From: Lytechinus variegatus
Lineage: Eukaryota > Echinodermata > Echinoidea > Temnopleuroida > Toxopneustidae
Assembly: GCF_018143015.1 (NCBI RefSeq)
Contig: NC_054742.1
Coordinates: forward strand, 16,678,441 to 16,742,440
Reading direction: 5' to 3'
DNA length: 64,000 nt
Position 1 is the stretch's first letter. Each line of letters begins with the position of its first letter. The notes beneath the pieces were generated by a model. The model was not told where the DNA came from. It saw only the letters and a program-made list of their open reading frames with translations, and ran no database searches. A program made the position numbers and the translations under genes. Of this stretch, positions 43,980-55,999 are shown piece after piece.

Positions 43980-46600
43980 TTTAACTTATTTTTTCTCATC
44001 AATTATGAGTACTGTTACGAGTAATTAATATTTGACAGTGATAGTTAATTGAACCTGCAATTGTTTGAAGTTTGTTTGTATGTGTGTGTTTGGGTTTTTT
44101 TTCACCCAGGATCAAATAAAATAGCTTGAAATTAAAAGTTTTCAATAGCTATAGAAAAATAGTAACATGATGAATCATTTTTGTTTGATGTTTATATACT
44201 GGAGTGTAATTATTTTGTTGATAAGAATTTAATGTACTAGTATTAAATGGGCTATGCTCTACTTTATCTAAATACACAACTTTGTATGACTGAATGAGAA
44301 TTTCATTGCCATTCTTTTAGATATTATATGATTAATTTAATTTGTTGTGATTGTAGGAACTCTAATTGTACGTTTTAGAAAGCTACCAGACTTTGCGAAT
44401 CATTGGTTGAATGTTAACCTTGTGAATGTGAGGTCATGGGTTAGATCCCTGGATGGGTCTTATTAACGAGTATAAAATGGGACCTTCAGGCATCTAGCCA
44501 GTCAATTGGCATATTAAACATATTATTTATTGTATTATTTTATTTTAGTGTTCTTCTTTTTTTTTCTTTTCTTCTTTTTGTTCTTTTTTGTTGTTTTTCT
44601 TCTTTTTCTCCCTCTCTTCATTATTACTATTGGGCAATCCCATAAAATAATCAACCCTTTTGTACGTCTGACCCCCATTTTTCTCGTTTCACTTTATTTC
44701 ATTAACTAACCTAGTCATGATCATTTGAGAGCATTACAGACTGACAAAAGAACAAGAAATCAGAGACAGAAAATTTCATGAAGGCCCCACATATTGGGGG
44801 TTAGACGTACATATTTAATGGAATTGCCCCTGCCATATTGTGATAAAACAACCTGGTTGAATAGACTGCACAGTCAACACAGTTCAAATGAATTTCGATT
44901 TATTGACCTATGAAATTAGAATATTATGGAACATTGCTTAACTTTTTTTTGGTTTCCCCCCGAAATATGAATTTGTAATATGAAAGTTGTTCCTTGTTTT
45001 TTTTTAGTTTGTTAGACGTACTAAGTATTTAACAGAGGTATAATATAATTCTATATCAGTATAAAAATTAGTTTCAACCAATTCGCCTTTCATAACACGT
45101 ATTTTACAAGTGAATATCTGTTGCTCTCAGAACAATAATAAGTATTCTTATGTTTGATTTCCATTGTAAAGCTACATCTTTCACATTTCTCTTTAAGAAA
45201 ATAAAACAACTTGGTGCTATTAAAATAATGGGCTGCTCTATATTTTGATGTGGAGCAATATATTCTTTACTTTAATTTTCAATTTGTCTTATATCTTGCA
45301 ATAGTGATATATGCAACTTACTAATATTTTTTTACAAGTATTTCAAAGTATACATATCTTTTGGTTCTTGGAAACACTAAATTTGAATACTGAGAGAGAG
45401 AAAAAAAAATGTTTTTCTATAACTTATGATGTGTTTGTACTAAGTTGATATTATTGTAACAGGCTGCTTCTTTAATAGCTCAAGACTGATTTTGGCATGT
45501 GAATAGGTAATTTGTAAATAGTCTTCATGGCACAAGTACATTATAATGTAATTATGATTTTATGGTGCTTTTCGTATTAAAATTGTGATGTGAAAGACAC
45601 TTTATCATTTCTTTCTTTTCTTAATAGTATTGTAAATTTCCTGTTTTAGTGATGAGGTGAAAAAGACACTGCATGGTGCCCAAGTTCCTATAATACTTCC
45701 ATGTTCAATTTGTAATACAATTTTTTAACAAAACTCAGGAAAACACTGCTCGAAATTCATCACCATTATTTCATAAAGCTGCATTTTAAAGTCTTTACAA
45801 TACAAATATTAGATTACATTTTATCAATGAAATAATAGTGTAAAATGCAAGACCACTCAAAATCTTTAATTTGTTGAAATATAGATTTACTCATCAAATA
45901 TTGGTCCAGCAATGGACATTGAAACACCCCGAAATCTTAAGCATATACCAAACAATAAATAAAAGTGGGCATGTCATTTAGAAGTACATGTATATCTCCA
46001 GCGCAGTGAAGATGAGTTAAGTTCCATAGCTGATGTGATAAATTTTGATAATCTATAAAAAGTTGAGCTCCAAAATAATAGACCGTTTCTGGTTTTTGCA
46101 ATATGGATAACTGGATATGGAGAATAAGAGTGAGTACATGTAAGTTGATTTTAGATTTGTGAATACAACATGTAATAAAACTGATATGTGAAGTCCAGTC
46201 ACAACACCTAGAAATTCAAAATCATGTAATTGTGAAATGGGAACATTTGCAACAAGTAGATGTTAAAGGTGGTACAATTATATACAGTGCCTTTTGGAAA
46301 TACCAAGTTTAAAAGGTGACCCTCTGAGGGCGTATGTTGGTTTGAGCATGGGAGGTGGAACGAAAGTGGTATTTAGTTGCACATCTTAGGGAGATAGAAC
46401 TACAGTTTGGAAAATCAGCTGTTGAAAGGAGAAGGGGTACAAATTTTATTTTGCTTGCCAATGTCGAAACTCCTCTGCCTCAGCAAGAGGATACACATAC
46501 ACCCCCCCCCCCCGCGCCTATGCCCTTGACATTATCCATACCAGTACGGTTTTACCGTAACAAACCAATCGATGATCTACCATAGCCAACAGTGTGTCTA
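43980..46600. other. Intergenic, mostly unremarkable
   Basis: A box B-like GGGTTAGATCCC near 44430 with 'aaatgggaccttcaggcatctagcc' after it may be a decayed tRNA-derived SINE (44375-44520). No gene is supported; 46606 begins with a solo hAT-like end (CAGTGGCGGGTCCAGC). Confidence 0.4.
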
Positions 46601-47712
46601 AGAAGCAGTGGCGGGTCCAGCTAGGACCGGGGCTAGGACTAAGCAGTTGGAGAGTTTTGGTGTACATAAATCCGCCAAGCATAAAAGATGTTTGAAGTTG
46701 CCACCGTATTGTCCCCTCCACTCCACTTTTGGAAAGGGTCAATGTAAAAACATGAGTATTACAGTGAGATGAACCACCAGTCTTCTCTTTTCAATAGAAT
46801 TTTTTCTTCTTTCTCCCTTTTATTTACCCCGCTCTCCTGTTTGCTCCCTCAAACTAAATGTCCATGTAATTAATTCGTTTCGGGCTATTTCAGAATTTGA
46901 TATTGATGTTTATCCCACTTCAACGGCAAAGTTCAGGATATTTCAGGTCGCCTCATCGTCGATTCTTCCTCGAAAAAGTGCAATTATAGCGTAACCGGCT
47001 TGATATTTACAACAATTACATCTGCATATTTTGCCACTCATCCCGTGTGGTAAAGTGATAATTGTTGTTAAAGAGCCACGGTCTATTAGCCAAATATTCA
47101 TTTGGTTAATGGGAAATGTCCCAATTCTGAAACGAGTTTTCCTTTCAGCTGATTGATGATTTAATTAGCCTGATTGCTGATCACATTTTATATTACGAAA
47201 TGTATATAGCAAATCAATTTGTTATAGATATAGAATACCACTTGTAACACGTTTATCTACTCTCGTCAGAAGCCTTCATTTACATAATAAAGGAAAGAGT
47301 TCGCATTAGATATCTCTCATTGTCAAAGTGGAATCAGGAATGAGTGAACACGTAGGCCCTTGGCAAATTATGAATAATCATTGTGAACAAAATCGAATAT
47401 TTCTCTTTTTACTTACAATGTTTCTCTCTCTTTACTTATCCTTTCTCAATTTCCTTCTTGATATTAACGTATTCTCTTTATTTATTTCTGAGGTTTATTT
47501 TGGTTATTGGGGGAGGTACACGCCCCCGTAGTTACTAGTATACGTCACTGCCTTAATAGACGAATCAAACACCTCTGGAGGAATAATACTCTGCTCTAGT
47601 TACTTCAGCTTTTTGTAGATGTACTTTTTCCTGACGTGATATTTGATGTAATAATAAAACCATCAAAGCAAAGTTATTAGTTTAAGGGGTATTCCCAGAT
47701 GGCCATGTAAAA

Positions 47713-48224
47713 GGCTTGGTCACACCTCCCGAACTTTGTTGACGTTCCTTGAACGGTAGAGAAAGTGGGTCAATTTTCGACAACGCTCGTATACCGCGCA
47801 CATAATGGGGAAAAATCGAAAGCACGAGCGTTGCCTTATAACGGTTTGATATAAGTTCTCATAGATTCCAAATGACCTCTGGTCTTTTCTCCTATATTTA
47901 TAGCCAAATACTGGTTCCGCTTCGACACCTCCGGCATACCGACGTCAAACCAAAGTTCATCACCGCAATGTGTCGCTGCTTCAACGCCCGACACCGTTCC
48001 AGCAATCGCGTTACCGCTCGTAAAACGCTTACAACTGCTCCATCAAAGAACTTTGTGCAACGTTTAATCACCGCCCTGGCGAAGCAGCAGTGGTCCAGCG
48101 TTCATTTCTGCGTTGGCCTAGCGGACACAAGCGTCCACGAACTTGCGTCTAGTGGTGCCAACTTTGACTTGGCGCTGTTGGAGCGATGGTAAACTTTGCC
48201 GGAGCGGTGTGACCAGGCGCAGGC
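47713..48224. mobile_element. GC-rich TIR element
   Basis: Left GGCTTGGTCACACC, right GGTGTGACCAGGCGCAGGCC, with AACTTTG / CAAAGTT further in. The 106-codon frame inside runs across the arms and has no recognisable domain, so it is not called a gene. Confidence 0.6.
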
Positions 48225-48474
48225 CTAATTTGACTATTTGTGATCGGCCTTTCACAACATGACCGTTTGCAACCAATGGTTCGAACGCAACGCCACGGTC
48301 GAAAAGAAAAAAAAAGTCGCAGATGTCCATCACGTCCATAATATCTTGACACCAATATCGATATCATGATGGATTACCGTCTGAGGTTACCAAACAAAGG
48401 CAGCAGGCATATTTGCCAATTGAATATCATTTTGACATCGTTTAACGATTTCGATTGACGTTTTTCATTTAATG

Positions 48475-49303
48475 ACACGACACCTTGTACTAGAACCTCC
48501 CATTTTCAAGTCAATATACACCAAATATATTTTCTCGCACTTCGAATAATTGTTTTATGTAGTGGCATATCATTTTAAGGTCTTAATATAAAACATATCC
48601 CGTCCGTGCTTACGTTCGCATTAGTGGATTAGTGAGATATGTCTGCTCTTAATGAATTCCTAAAATCAATCCTTAAAATGTTCCCTTTTTTTATCTGAAT
48701 ATCAAAAATTTCGTAAGTGAAATCCGCATGGTCTACGTGAATTCCTACGTGAATTCCTACAAGCCTTATAATGCCCCTCTTCAGGTGTGAATTTTCTAAT
48801 TTTTCAGCTCGCGCTTCGGGCTCGCAATGTTTGACTAGTGAGATGCGAATGATAATCATGACTCTCATATTTACAAAAAGTATGTCTTTATATGTAATTC
48901 TAACAAAATCAGCATGCGCTTGGCACTCGCATTAGATGACTATGATGAGATAAATGTACTCTTAATGGATTCTTTTTAAAAAATAGTCCTTAACATATCC
49001 GTTTGGTGTCAAAATTATACAAAAATTTCAGCTCGCGCTTCGCGTTCGCACTGTTTAGCGAGACAGGTACATATCATGATTAAAAAAAATTTGCTTATAT
49101 TGTCCCTTTTAGGTCTGAATATAAAAAAATTACAGCTCGCGCTTCGCGCTCGCATTATGACATACATATCCGTTTAATGACACTGTCCTTAATGTCTCTA
49201 TCAGGTCAGCATACCTAGCAACTGAGCGCGCAACGCGCGCTCATTAGGTGACTCAAAATTGTTGCTGGTGCCCCCCAATGCCGTGACCCGCGGTACGCCA
49301 CTG
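48475..49303 (+). mobile_element. 5'-truncated hAT-like element, relative of 56000-57160
   Basis: Shares long collinear sequence with 56255-57160, including the tandem ~110-bp units with CAGCTCGCGCTTCGCGCTCG, and ends at the same terminus CGGTACGCCACTG. The left end with CAGTGGCGTA is missing. Confidence 0.8.
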
Positions 49304-50326
49304 ATCATTGCGATAGGTTTTGCCGTTGCCAATAGGAACAAAGAGTTGCGACTTAATCGCCTTACCTCTTTCTTGATTTGTAAAGATTTTCAAAAAAAAA
49401 ATGCACTAAAAGTTTCTACAATTTCAATGTCCAAATTGAAATCCAAGTAAAACGCTCTTTTGATTATATGGTGATCTTGTTAACTTCAAGCCCTTTACAT
49501 CACTCCGCGATAACTCGTGCGTTGGGCCATTGAACATTGAACACATTTTGATATCTTCAGAAACTATTTCCGTTCATGCGACAAGTACTTTGTTAACATT
49601 ACAATGATTAAGAGATTACTGAAAATACAAAATAGTCAAATTCCATCAAATTAAAATCACTGAATAAAATCAAGTGAATTGTGAGAGAACCATTCCAATT
49701 CCACGAAAGAAATTGGCCTTTAGAACTAAAAGAGGACAAAAGTCCGATAGGCTAAATGAAAAGAGGACAACAAATCTGAAAATTGTATGCATTGCAACTA
49801 ATACATTTTGGCAAATAAACCAATGACGTCTGTCTAGAACTGGTAAGCCTATATGAGCGTGGGGTCAGGTGTGACAGAATTTTCACTTACTGCATTTTCA
49901 TACAATTTTTAACCGTATTCAGAACACAGCCCCATTTCCCAGATAGTGTTACTTATTTCATGAATGTGTATTATGGAATAATTCATCAAAAAAAGGGGGT
50001 AGCCGCAATAAAAGGGATTGGTGATGAAATTGAAAGCTAGTTTTAACATAAAAAAAAAAAAATTTAATCAGCTTTACAATGTTGTCATGAAGCTAGAGGG
50101 CCTCTGCCGCATCTCAATCAACGAGATGAAGCATTAATCATTTACAACGATACGAGCTTTGACTGATTACTTTGGCTTTCGATATGCTCATTGCCCATTA
50201 TTATTGGCAGTGAACTACAGGAGAAGATAACTTTTCGATCGTTCGAAAAGAAAGAAAACATCGCCAGTCGTCAGCCCTTGAGCCACATATTTCTGGAGAG
50301 AAACAGAATTGTTATTAAGACTGAAG

Positions 50327-50368
50327 ATGAGGAGGAAGCGGAAATGCAAACCTAACAAACAAAAGAAG
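50327..50368 (+). CDS. Gene 2 tentative first coding exon
   Basis: ATG followed by 14 codons, rich in Lys and Arg (MRRKRKCKPNKQKK), ending at a strong donor (AAG then gtgagt). Phase 0 fits the acceptor at 52796. The in-frame stop at 50279 lies just upstream. The short, basic peptide is unusual as a start for an EGF protein, so it could instead be 5' UTR or chance. Confidence 0.35.
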
Positions 50369-53300
50369 GTGAGTTAACATTCTATTTTAGTCACTGGCGT
50401 AAATCCCAGAGGGTGAGCGGATACATCAATCGAGGGTAGGCTGTATACAGTCCTCCTTTTCATGATATAAATTATAGCTTTTCTTATCACGAAATAACAG
50501 ATATCACGATGGAATCTTATCTATTCCTATTGAATGTCATTAAAATCCATGATTCGCATAATTTCGCATGTTATTATCATTATCATTATTTTTTTTTTTT
50601 TGGGGGGGGGTCTTGGTTCAATTGGTTTGGGCATTAATTAGAGTGTGTGTTCATCCTATCTTTCCCACATTTGAATCTATCACATATTTATGGAAGCTTA
50701 AAAGTGCCACCGAGATGTTGAGATAATTATCTCGGGAAGTCGACATCTTGATAGCAAAAGATAAGATGACGAGATCCTGGATCTCATCATGTCGACATCT
50801 TTTAGAAGAGATGATGAGATGACAAGATCCCGGATCTCATCATGTCAACATCTTTTAGAAGATGTGTTGAGATGACAAGATCCCGGATTTCATCATGTTG
50901 ACATCTTTTAGAAGAGATGATGAGATGACAAGATCCTGGATCTCATCATGTTGACATCTTTTGGAAGAGATGATGAGATGACAAGATCCCGGATCTCATC
51001 ATGTTGACATCTTGTAGAAGAGATGATGAGATGACAAGATCCTGGATCTCATCATGTTGACATCTTGTAGAAGAGATGATGAGATGACAAGATCCTGGAT
51101 CTCATCATGTCAACATCTTAAGAAGAGATGTTGAGATGACAAGATCATCTCATCATCTCATCATCTTTTCTACAAGATGTCAACATGATGAGATCCGGGA
51201 TCTTGTCATCTCAACATCTCTTCTAAAAGATGTTGACATGATGAGATCCGGGATCTTGTCATCTCATCATCTGTTCTAAAAGATGTTGACATGATGAGAT
51301 CCGGGATCTTGTCATCTCATCATCTCTTCTAAAAGATGTCGACATGATGAGATCCAGGATCTCGTCATCTCAACATCTCTTCTAAAAGATGTTGACATGA
51401 TGAGATCCAGGATCTCGTCATCTCAACATCTCTTCTAAAAGATGTTGACATGATGAGATCCAGGATCTCGTCATCTCATCATCTCTTCTAAAAGATGTCA
51501 ACATGATGAGATCCAGGATCTCGTCATCTTATATTTTGCTATCAAGATGTCGACTTCCCGAGATAATTATCTCAACATCTCGGTGGCACTTTTAAGCTTC
51601 CATACATATTTGTTAATTTCTTTTCTTTAGTCTTATGTTTGTTTTCTACCTAATTTTGAATATCTTCCTAGACTCTATAAATAATTTTGAATGACTGCAT
51701 GCGAGAATTTTATAGGTTTATTTGCTTTTCTTATTCGTCGTGTTCATTTCTTTAAACCTTTTCAATATCTCATTAATCCCTTAGAATTCATAATTGGACA
51801 CCACATAATCTATATAATAAGCCCATAATCTATATAATAAGCCCATATGCGGACATTTTTCTCGCTCGCTTCGCCCTTTCAAACTTTATAGGAGTGGCAA
51901 TCAACACCCAAATAATGCTCCATGCTTCATAAGTCGCATAACATATAGCCGGTGGTACAATTGATTATGATTTATACAGTACTTATGGGGTTTTTTCTGG
52001 GTTTTTTTTCGGGGGGATCGACCTCCCAAATCTCAGCTCATGATTTTATATTGCTATCGCCCCCCCCCCCTTACTTGGACAAGATTTACGCCACTGATTT
52101 GAGTTAATTGTTGCTCTGGATTTGTCCCATCTATTTTATTTGAAATTTTCGTTCTAAAGTTGAAAAAACAACATGTACATACGTTTGCCCGTATAATTAC
52201 ATTTTGGCTCATATCTTACTCAAGATTTAATTAAATGGACGTAAGAATTGCAATATGTGTATTTTGTTTACATCTGTTACTGTTTGAAAGTTATCCATCA
52301 ATGATTTTCTCACTCTGTTCTTTCTAACTGACGTTAGCACACCCATGAGCTTTCGAACCATTTCCGGATTCTCCTGTTAACAACATGCATCATGCTCTTA
52401 GTTTCGTTATATTGGTAAGAGGAAAGTAATGAAATGTTCTCCTCGCTTCTTATTTCATAATTCTCACATTATTATCATTACGATCATTTTCATTATCATC
52501 ATCAGCCACATGTATCATTATCAGTGTGATCATAAACACCATTAGCATTAACACAACCATAACATGATGGAGGTAACTTCAACCACTGGGACAGCATTTT
52601 TGTTTGATATATTAAAATGAAAATCAGATTGTCAGTGGCTTAAGGTCCTAACTAATACACGTGGTAAAGATAATATTTCTTGATAAGGGGTGAAAGTGCA
52701 CTGATTTTGCTATAGTTATGTCTGCCTTTGGATTATTTTTTATTGCAAATGAGTTCGTACAAATATGAATTAATAAGAACCTGATTTTGACAATAGTTCT
52801 GGATGTTCCCTTTTTCTGTTATTGGGGAAAGCTGGATGTGGGGGTTCGATCACGACGAGGCAAGATCACAACGAGAAGTGTCTTCATTCCCGAATTCTCA
52901 ACATAACATAACAAATGAAACTCTGCTGCAAAATGTATCATGTCAGTCGATAATCAGCCCAGATGGATCTGAGATAAAACTCATTCCTAAACTCATCTCA
53001 TCACCACCGGTTCCTTTAGCGGGTTTGAAAGAAATTGATCGACATCTTCTCTGCAGGTTACCAGGTTAGCCGATCTCTCCCCCCCCCCCTCCCCTCTCCT
53101 ATTTTGGTCAAAATTAACGCAGGCTTGTAAAAACTTTTTCCCCAAAGTCACTCATTTTGCACACTGATGTACTGGTTAGTGGCGTAATGAGAAAATGTTA
53201 AGGCGGGTTAGGTGGGGGAGAAGATGGCGTTCAGGGACATTTATCTGAATAATAGGGAGTAGGCAATCGGCAAACAAATGGACAATTGAAATATTTAACT

Positions 53301-55569
53301 TCAAAAATGAACCCCTTCCATTTCGTTTCGTTTCCTTTTTTTTTCTCTGTCTCTTTCGTGGTACTTTTTTTAGGCGGGAATATTTTCAAACAAGACATTC
53401 TACCAATATTGATGTATAAATAAATCACTAAATATGAAAATATAATGAAAAAAGAATATCGAGATTAACTTTGTTATAAATCAAGATTTATTTTTTATCA
53501 AAAGATATAAAGAAACGGGAAAAATGGTTTGCCCGGAAGAGTACACAAGTCCTCTAAAACTAGTCTAAATAAAACTCACATTTTCCATAATACAGATTGC
53601 TACAAGAAACCTTGTCGGGAAGGATTGTGTGAAGAAACAATAGATGGATATACGTGTGTCTGCCCACCAGGTTTCATGGGAGAACACTGTGAAAAAGGTA
53701 ACTACACAATATTCACATTGAACTTGCATTTGAATATTTATTACCACCCCTTCAAAATGATATAAGTGGTTCTTTAGTGACTGCGCATTATGGCAGCAAA
53801 TGTGGGAGGATGTGTGGGTGTGTGCGAGGGTGTATATGTGTGTATAATTTGAGTATTGTCAGACGTGTATCAATCAGATAATCATGATTACTTTCGTCTG
53901 AGACCAACCTATAACGTCACCATCCCAAAGATGTGTCCAGGGCTCGAACCTCAAACCTCTTCTTCAACTTGTAACTTCCCCCACATCCTGGCATAGCTTG
54001 GATGACAAGCGCACGCCACCAGTGTTATTCTCAGTTCAAGTTATGGAACTTCGTACAGAAGCAATAGTTATATTCAACATGGTCAATAAACAAGGGACTT
54101 GTAGGCTGAATAATAATAATTTAGGTTTTTATAATTGAGAAACGTGGGTCCTCAGGAGTGCGACGTTAAAACTGATTATGTGATCGCGAATTGCAAAACA
54201 GGTGGATATTCTCTCACCTAAATAGTGCCAAATAAAAAAAAATGGTGTAACCTCTTTCATTTTCCATCTAATTTTGGTTTAAAGAAATATCGATGTTTTT
54301 TTGCTTAATTGTATTCAATTTAATCACTAAACATATCATTTCAGAACCCCTTTAAGTACAAAAAGTCAAGTCTACACCCCCAATAATAATGATAATATAC
54401 CGCCTCTGGTTTATACACAAATGTTTTGTGAAAGGATTAAAAATTTCAAATCGTATTATGTTTGTTTTGATTTTCTCTTTTCTGTTTTACTCAATTGTTT
54501 CGGTGCTACATGACCATTATATTACATCGGACTGTCATGTATGAACTCATGTCATTCTTCCATGTTTACAGGTAGCATGAGGGTGGATGAATCCATGACA
54601 CCAACTACTTGGGACTCACAGAGAGGATCATTAAAACAAGTCCCCGCCTCTACTTTAATTCACGATAGAGAACATGATGAAACTGTTCACGACACTGACC
54701 CGTCGTCGGTCTCTGCATTTGAAGAATCATCTCCCCTTCATTCTAGTCTAGAATATTTTCATCCATCTGACCATCCCGTCTATCATTCATCTTCTTTCCA
54801 CCTCTCCATATTGCCTTTGTCCTCCAACTCCATGCCAAATTCCTTTTCCATCTCCTCATCAACCATGTCAGTCTCTGACAGTTCTTCTTCTTCATCACCA
54901 CCACCACTAACCCCATCACCTACACCAACAACACTTTCGTCACCCCCAGCAACCTTTCTTGCAACATCTGATATCCTGACTACTGTTCGGCATTCTTCTT
55001 CTTCAACGTCGTTTCATCCTCAATACACCCCTTCTTTAACCTATCCACTTGTCTCTCACATGTCGCCCTCTTTACCATCTCCAACACGTTCTCTGACCAC
55101 CTCTATTATTCAATCGCCACGATTATCTTCCTTTTCATCACCAATTTTACATTCCCCATCCAACGATGCTACACTTGAATCCTTCACTCTCCTACATTCA
55201 TCTTCCGATAGTAGACCTACACCCTCTTCTCTTGTTAACGGATTGGTATCTAATCATTCGGAGGAATCTTTCGATGCTTTCAATCAAGCATTGAACGTTT
55301 TCAAGTCTTTCAATTGGTCAATGTATTACAATTTGTCCACGTTTGGTAACCTGTCTGCAGATAGCAACAGGTCGTTGTATGTCGACTGGTCTAATTATGC
55401 CAACTTGTCTCAATACACTCACTGGTCATGGTTCCCGATACCACCCCCATGGATCGATCCAGGGAATGCTGATAAAGAAGAACCTACATCGTCCTCTTCA
55501 ACGTCGTACGTGTCATCGACATCTAGACGTAGACGTCGTCGTCGCCGAAGATTTTGGGGAAAGAAATAA
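50327..55569 (+). CDS. Gene 2: EGF domain plus Ser/Thr-rich, N-glycosylation-rich and poly-Arg tail
   Basis: Proposed join of four exons (50327-50368, 52797-53064, 53596-53697, 54572-55569), 1,410 nt, 469 residues, phases consistent. The last three exons are well supported; the first is tentative. Order: basic N terminus, a region with three sequons (NIT, NET, NVS), one EGF module, a mucin-like Ser/Thr/Pro region, a cluster of NxS sequons among Trp and Tyr residues, then nine arginines and FWGKK at the end. No clear signal peptide or transmembrane segment is seen, although EGF and sequons imply extracellular exposure, so the true start may lie in an unseen exon. I do not recognise the family. 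Confidence 0.6.
50392..52096. mobile_element. hAT-like element carrying a foldback element
   Basis: Left CACTGGCGTAAATC, right GATTTACGCCACTG, one mismatch when inverted. ATTTTAGT (50384-50391) and ATTTGAGT (52097-52104) are an 8-bp duplication with one change. It lies in the proposed first intron of gene 2, and holds the foldback element at 50690-51603. Confidence 0.75.
50690..51603. mobile_element. 914-bp foldback element, 7+7 copies of a 53-bp unit, 8-bp duplication
   Basis: ACATATTT flanks it at 50682-50689 and 51604-51611. Outer arms (about 85 bases, ATGGAAGCTTAAAAGTGCC onward) are almost identical inverses. Inside, GATCC-containing units repeat every 53 bases at 50773, 50826, 50879, 50932, 50985, 51038 and 51091, then seven inverse units follow to about 51520. 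A short asymmetric centre lies near 51145-51165. No coding capacity. The plan recalls modular foldback (TU) elements known from sea urchins. Confidence 0.92.
52797..53064 (+). CDS. Gene 2 exon 2: region with three sequons
   Basis: The phase-0 acceptor gacaatag fits the first exon; the acceptor at 52830-52831 after a better pyrimidine tract would need another phase. The internal ATG at 52803 could also be a start. Encodes SWMWGFDHDEARSQ, then HNITNETLLQNVSCQ, and ends HLLCRLP. The donor after CCAG (gttagc) is chosen because its phase 1 makes the Asp of the next EGF (DCYKKPC). Confidence 0.65.
53596..53697 (+). CDS. Gene 2 exon 3: single EGF module
   Basis: Acceptor aatacag, donor gtaact, phase 1 to 1 like most EGF exons. 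Encodes DCYKKPCREGLC, then EETIDGYTCVCPPGF and MGEHCEKG. Six cysteines, with the G-Y-T-C-x-C-P-P-G-F pattern of Notch/Delta-type EGF modules. It lacks the D-x-[DN]-E calcium opening. Confidence 0.9.
53940..54030 (-). repeat. Possible tRNA-like SINE head fragment
   Basis: On the minus strand GGTTCGAGCCC (53940-53950) is a good box B match in the intron before the last exon of gene 2. Box A is not clear, so this may be a remnant. Confidence 0.35.
54572..55569 (+). CDS. Gene 2 last exon: mucin-like region, sequon cluster, poly-Arg C terminus
   Basis: Acceptor tgtttacag, phase 1, open for 331 codons to TAA at 55567-55569. This is far longer than chance in such AT-rich DNA, which supports coding. 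The first two thirds are Ser, Thr, Pro and His rich, suited to O-glycosylation. From about 55240 to 55430 there are six sequons (NHS, NWS, NLS, NLS, NRS, NLS) set among Trp, Tyr and Phe. The end is nine arginines and FWGKK. No transmembrane helix follows. Confidence 0.75.
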
Positions 55570-55725
55570 GCAATGTAAATTGTTATCATCTTTGAGACTT
55601 ACCATCAATTTGAAGCGTACAGTAGGAAGCATATCTGAAATTAATTGGCATCTGCATATTGAATGTCGAAACAAAAGCCATCAATCAATCAATCAATCAA
55701 TAATAAGATTCGTAAATATTATATT

Positions 55726-55731
55726 AATAAA
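55726..55731 (+). other. Possible polyadenylation signal of gene 2
   Basis: AATAAA about 160 bases after the gene 2 stop codon, after a short (AATC)n run. Well placed for a 3' end. Confidence 0.45.
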
Positions 55732-55999
55732 CTCTATTCAGAGTCGGCGTAGCAGTGGATAATGACATTGGCAGAATACTTTGCTCATAACAAGACATAA
55801 TGATTAACGAATAAATTAAAATCGTACCACACATACAGCGCATAGCCCTTATGCAGATTTTTTTTCTGGGACAAGGGGGGGGGGGTGCAAGACAAAAACA
55901 ATCGAAGAAACTAAAAAACGAGGGAGCAAAACAAACCGAGCTTGTCCTGGGGCAATTTTGCATTTGCTAAACTGAATTTAAAATTTACAATACTAGTGT

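Noticed and set aside
46606-47552. A hAT-like element from CAGTGGCGGGTCC to TATACGTCACTG
   Set aside because: The flanking 8-mers do not match (ctaagaag against ccttaata) and the ends are not inverse copies, so these are treated as two solo ends.
47872-48192. 106-codon open frame
   Set aside because: Falls within the inverted-repeat element at 47713-48224, with no domain or splice context.
52830-52831. Alternative acceptor for gene 2 exon 2 after a better pyrimidine tract
   Set aside because: Its phase does not fit the only candidate upstream donor; it remains possible if the first exon is wrong.
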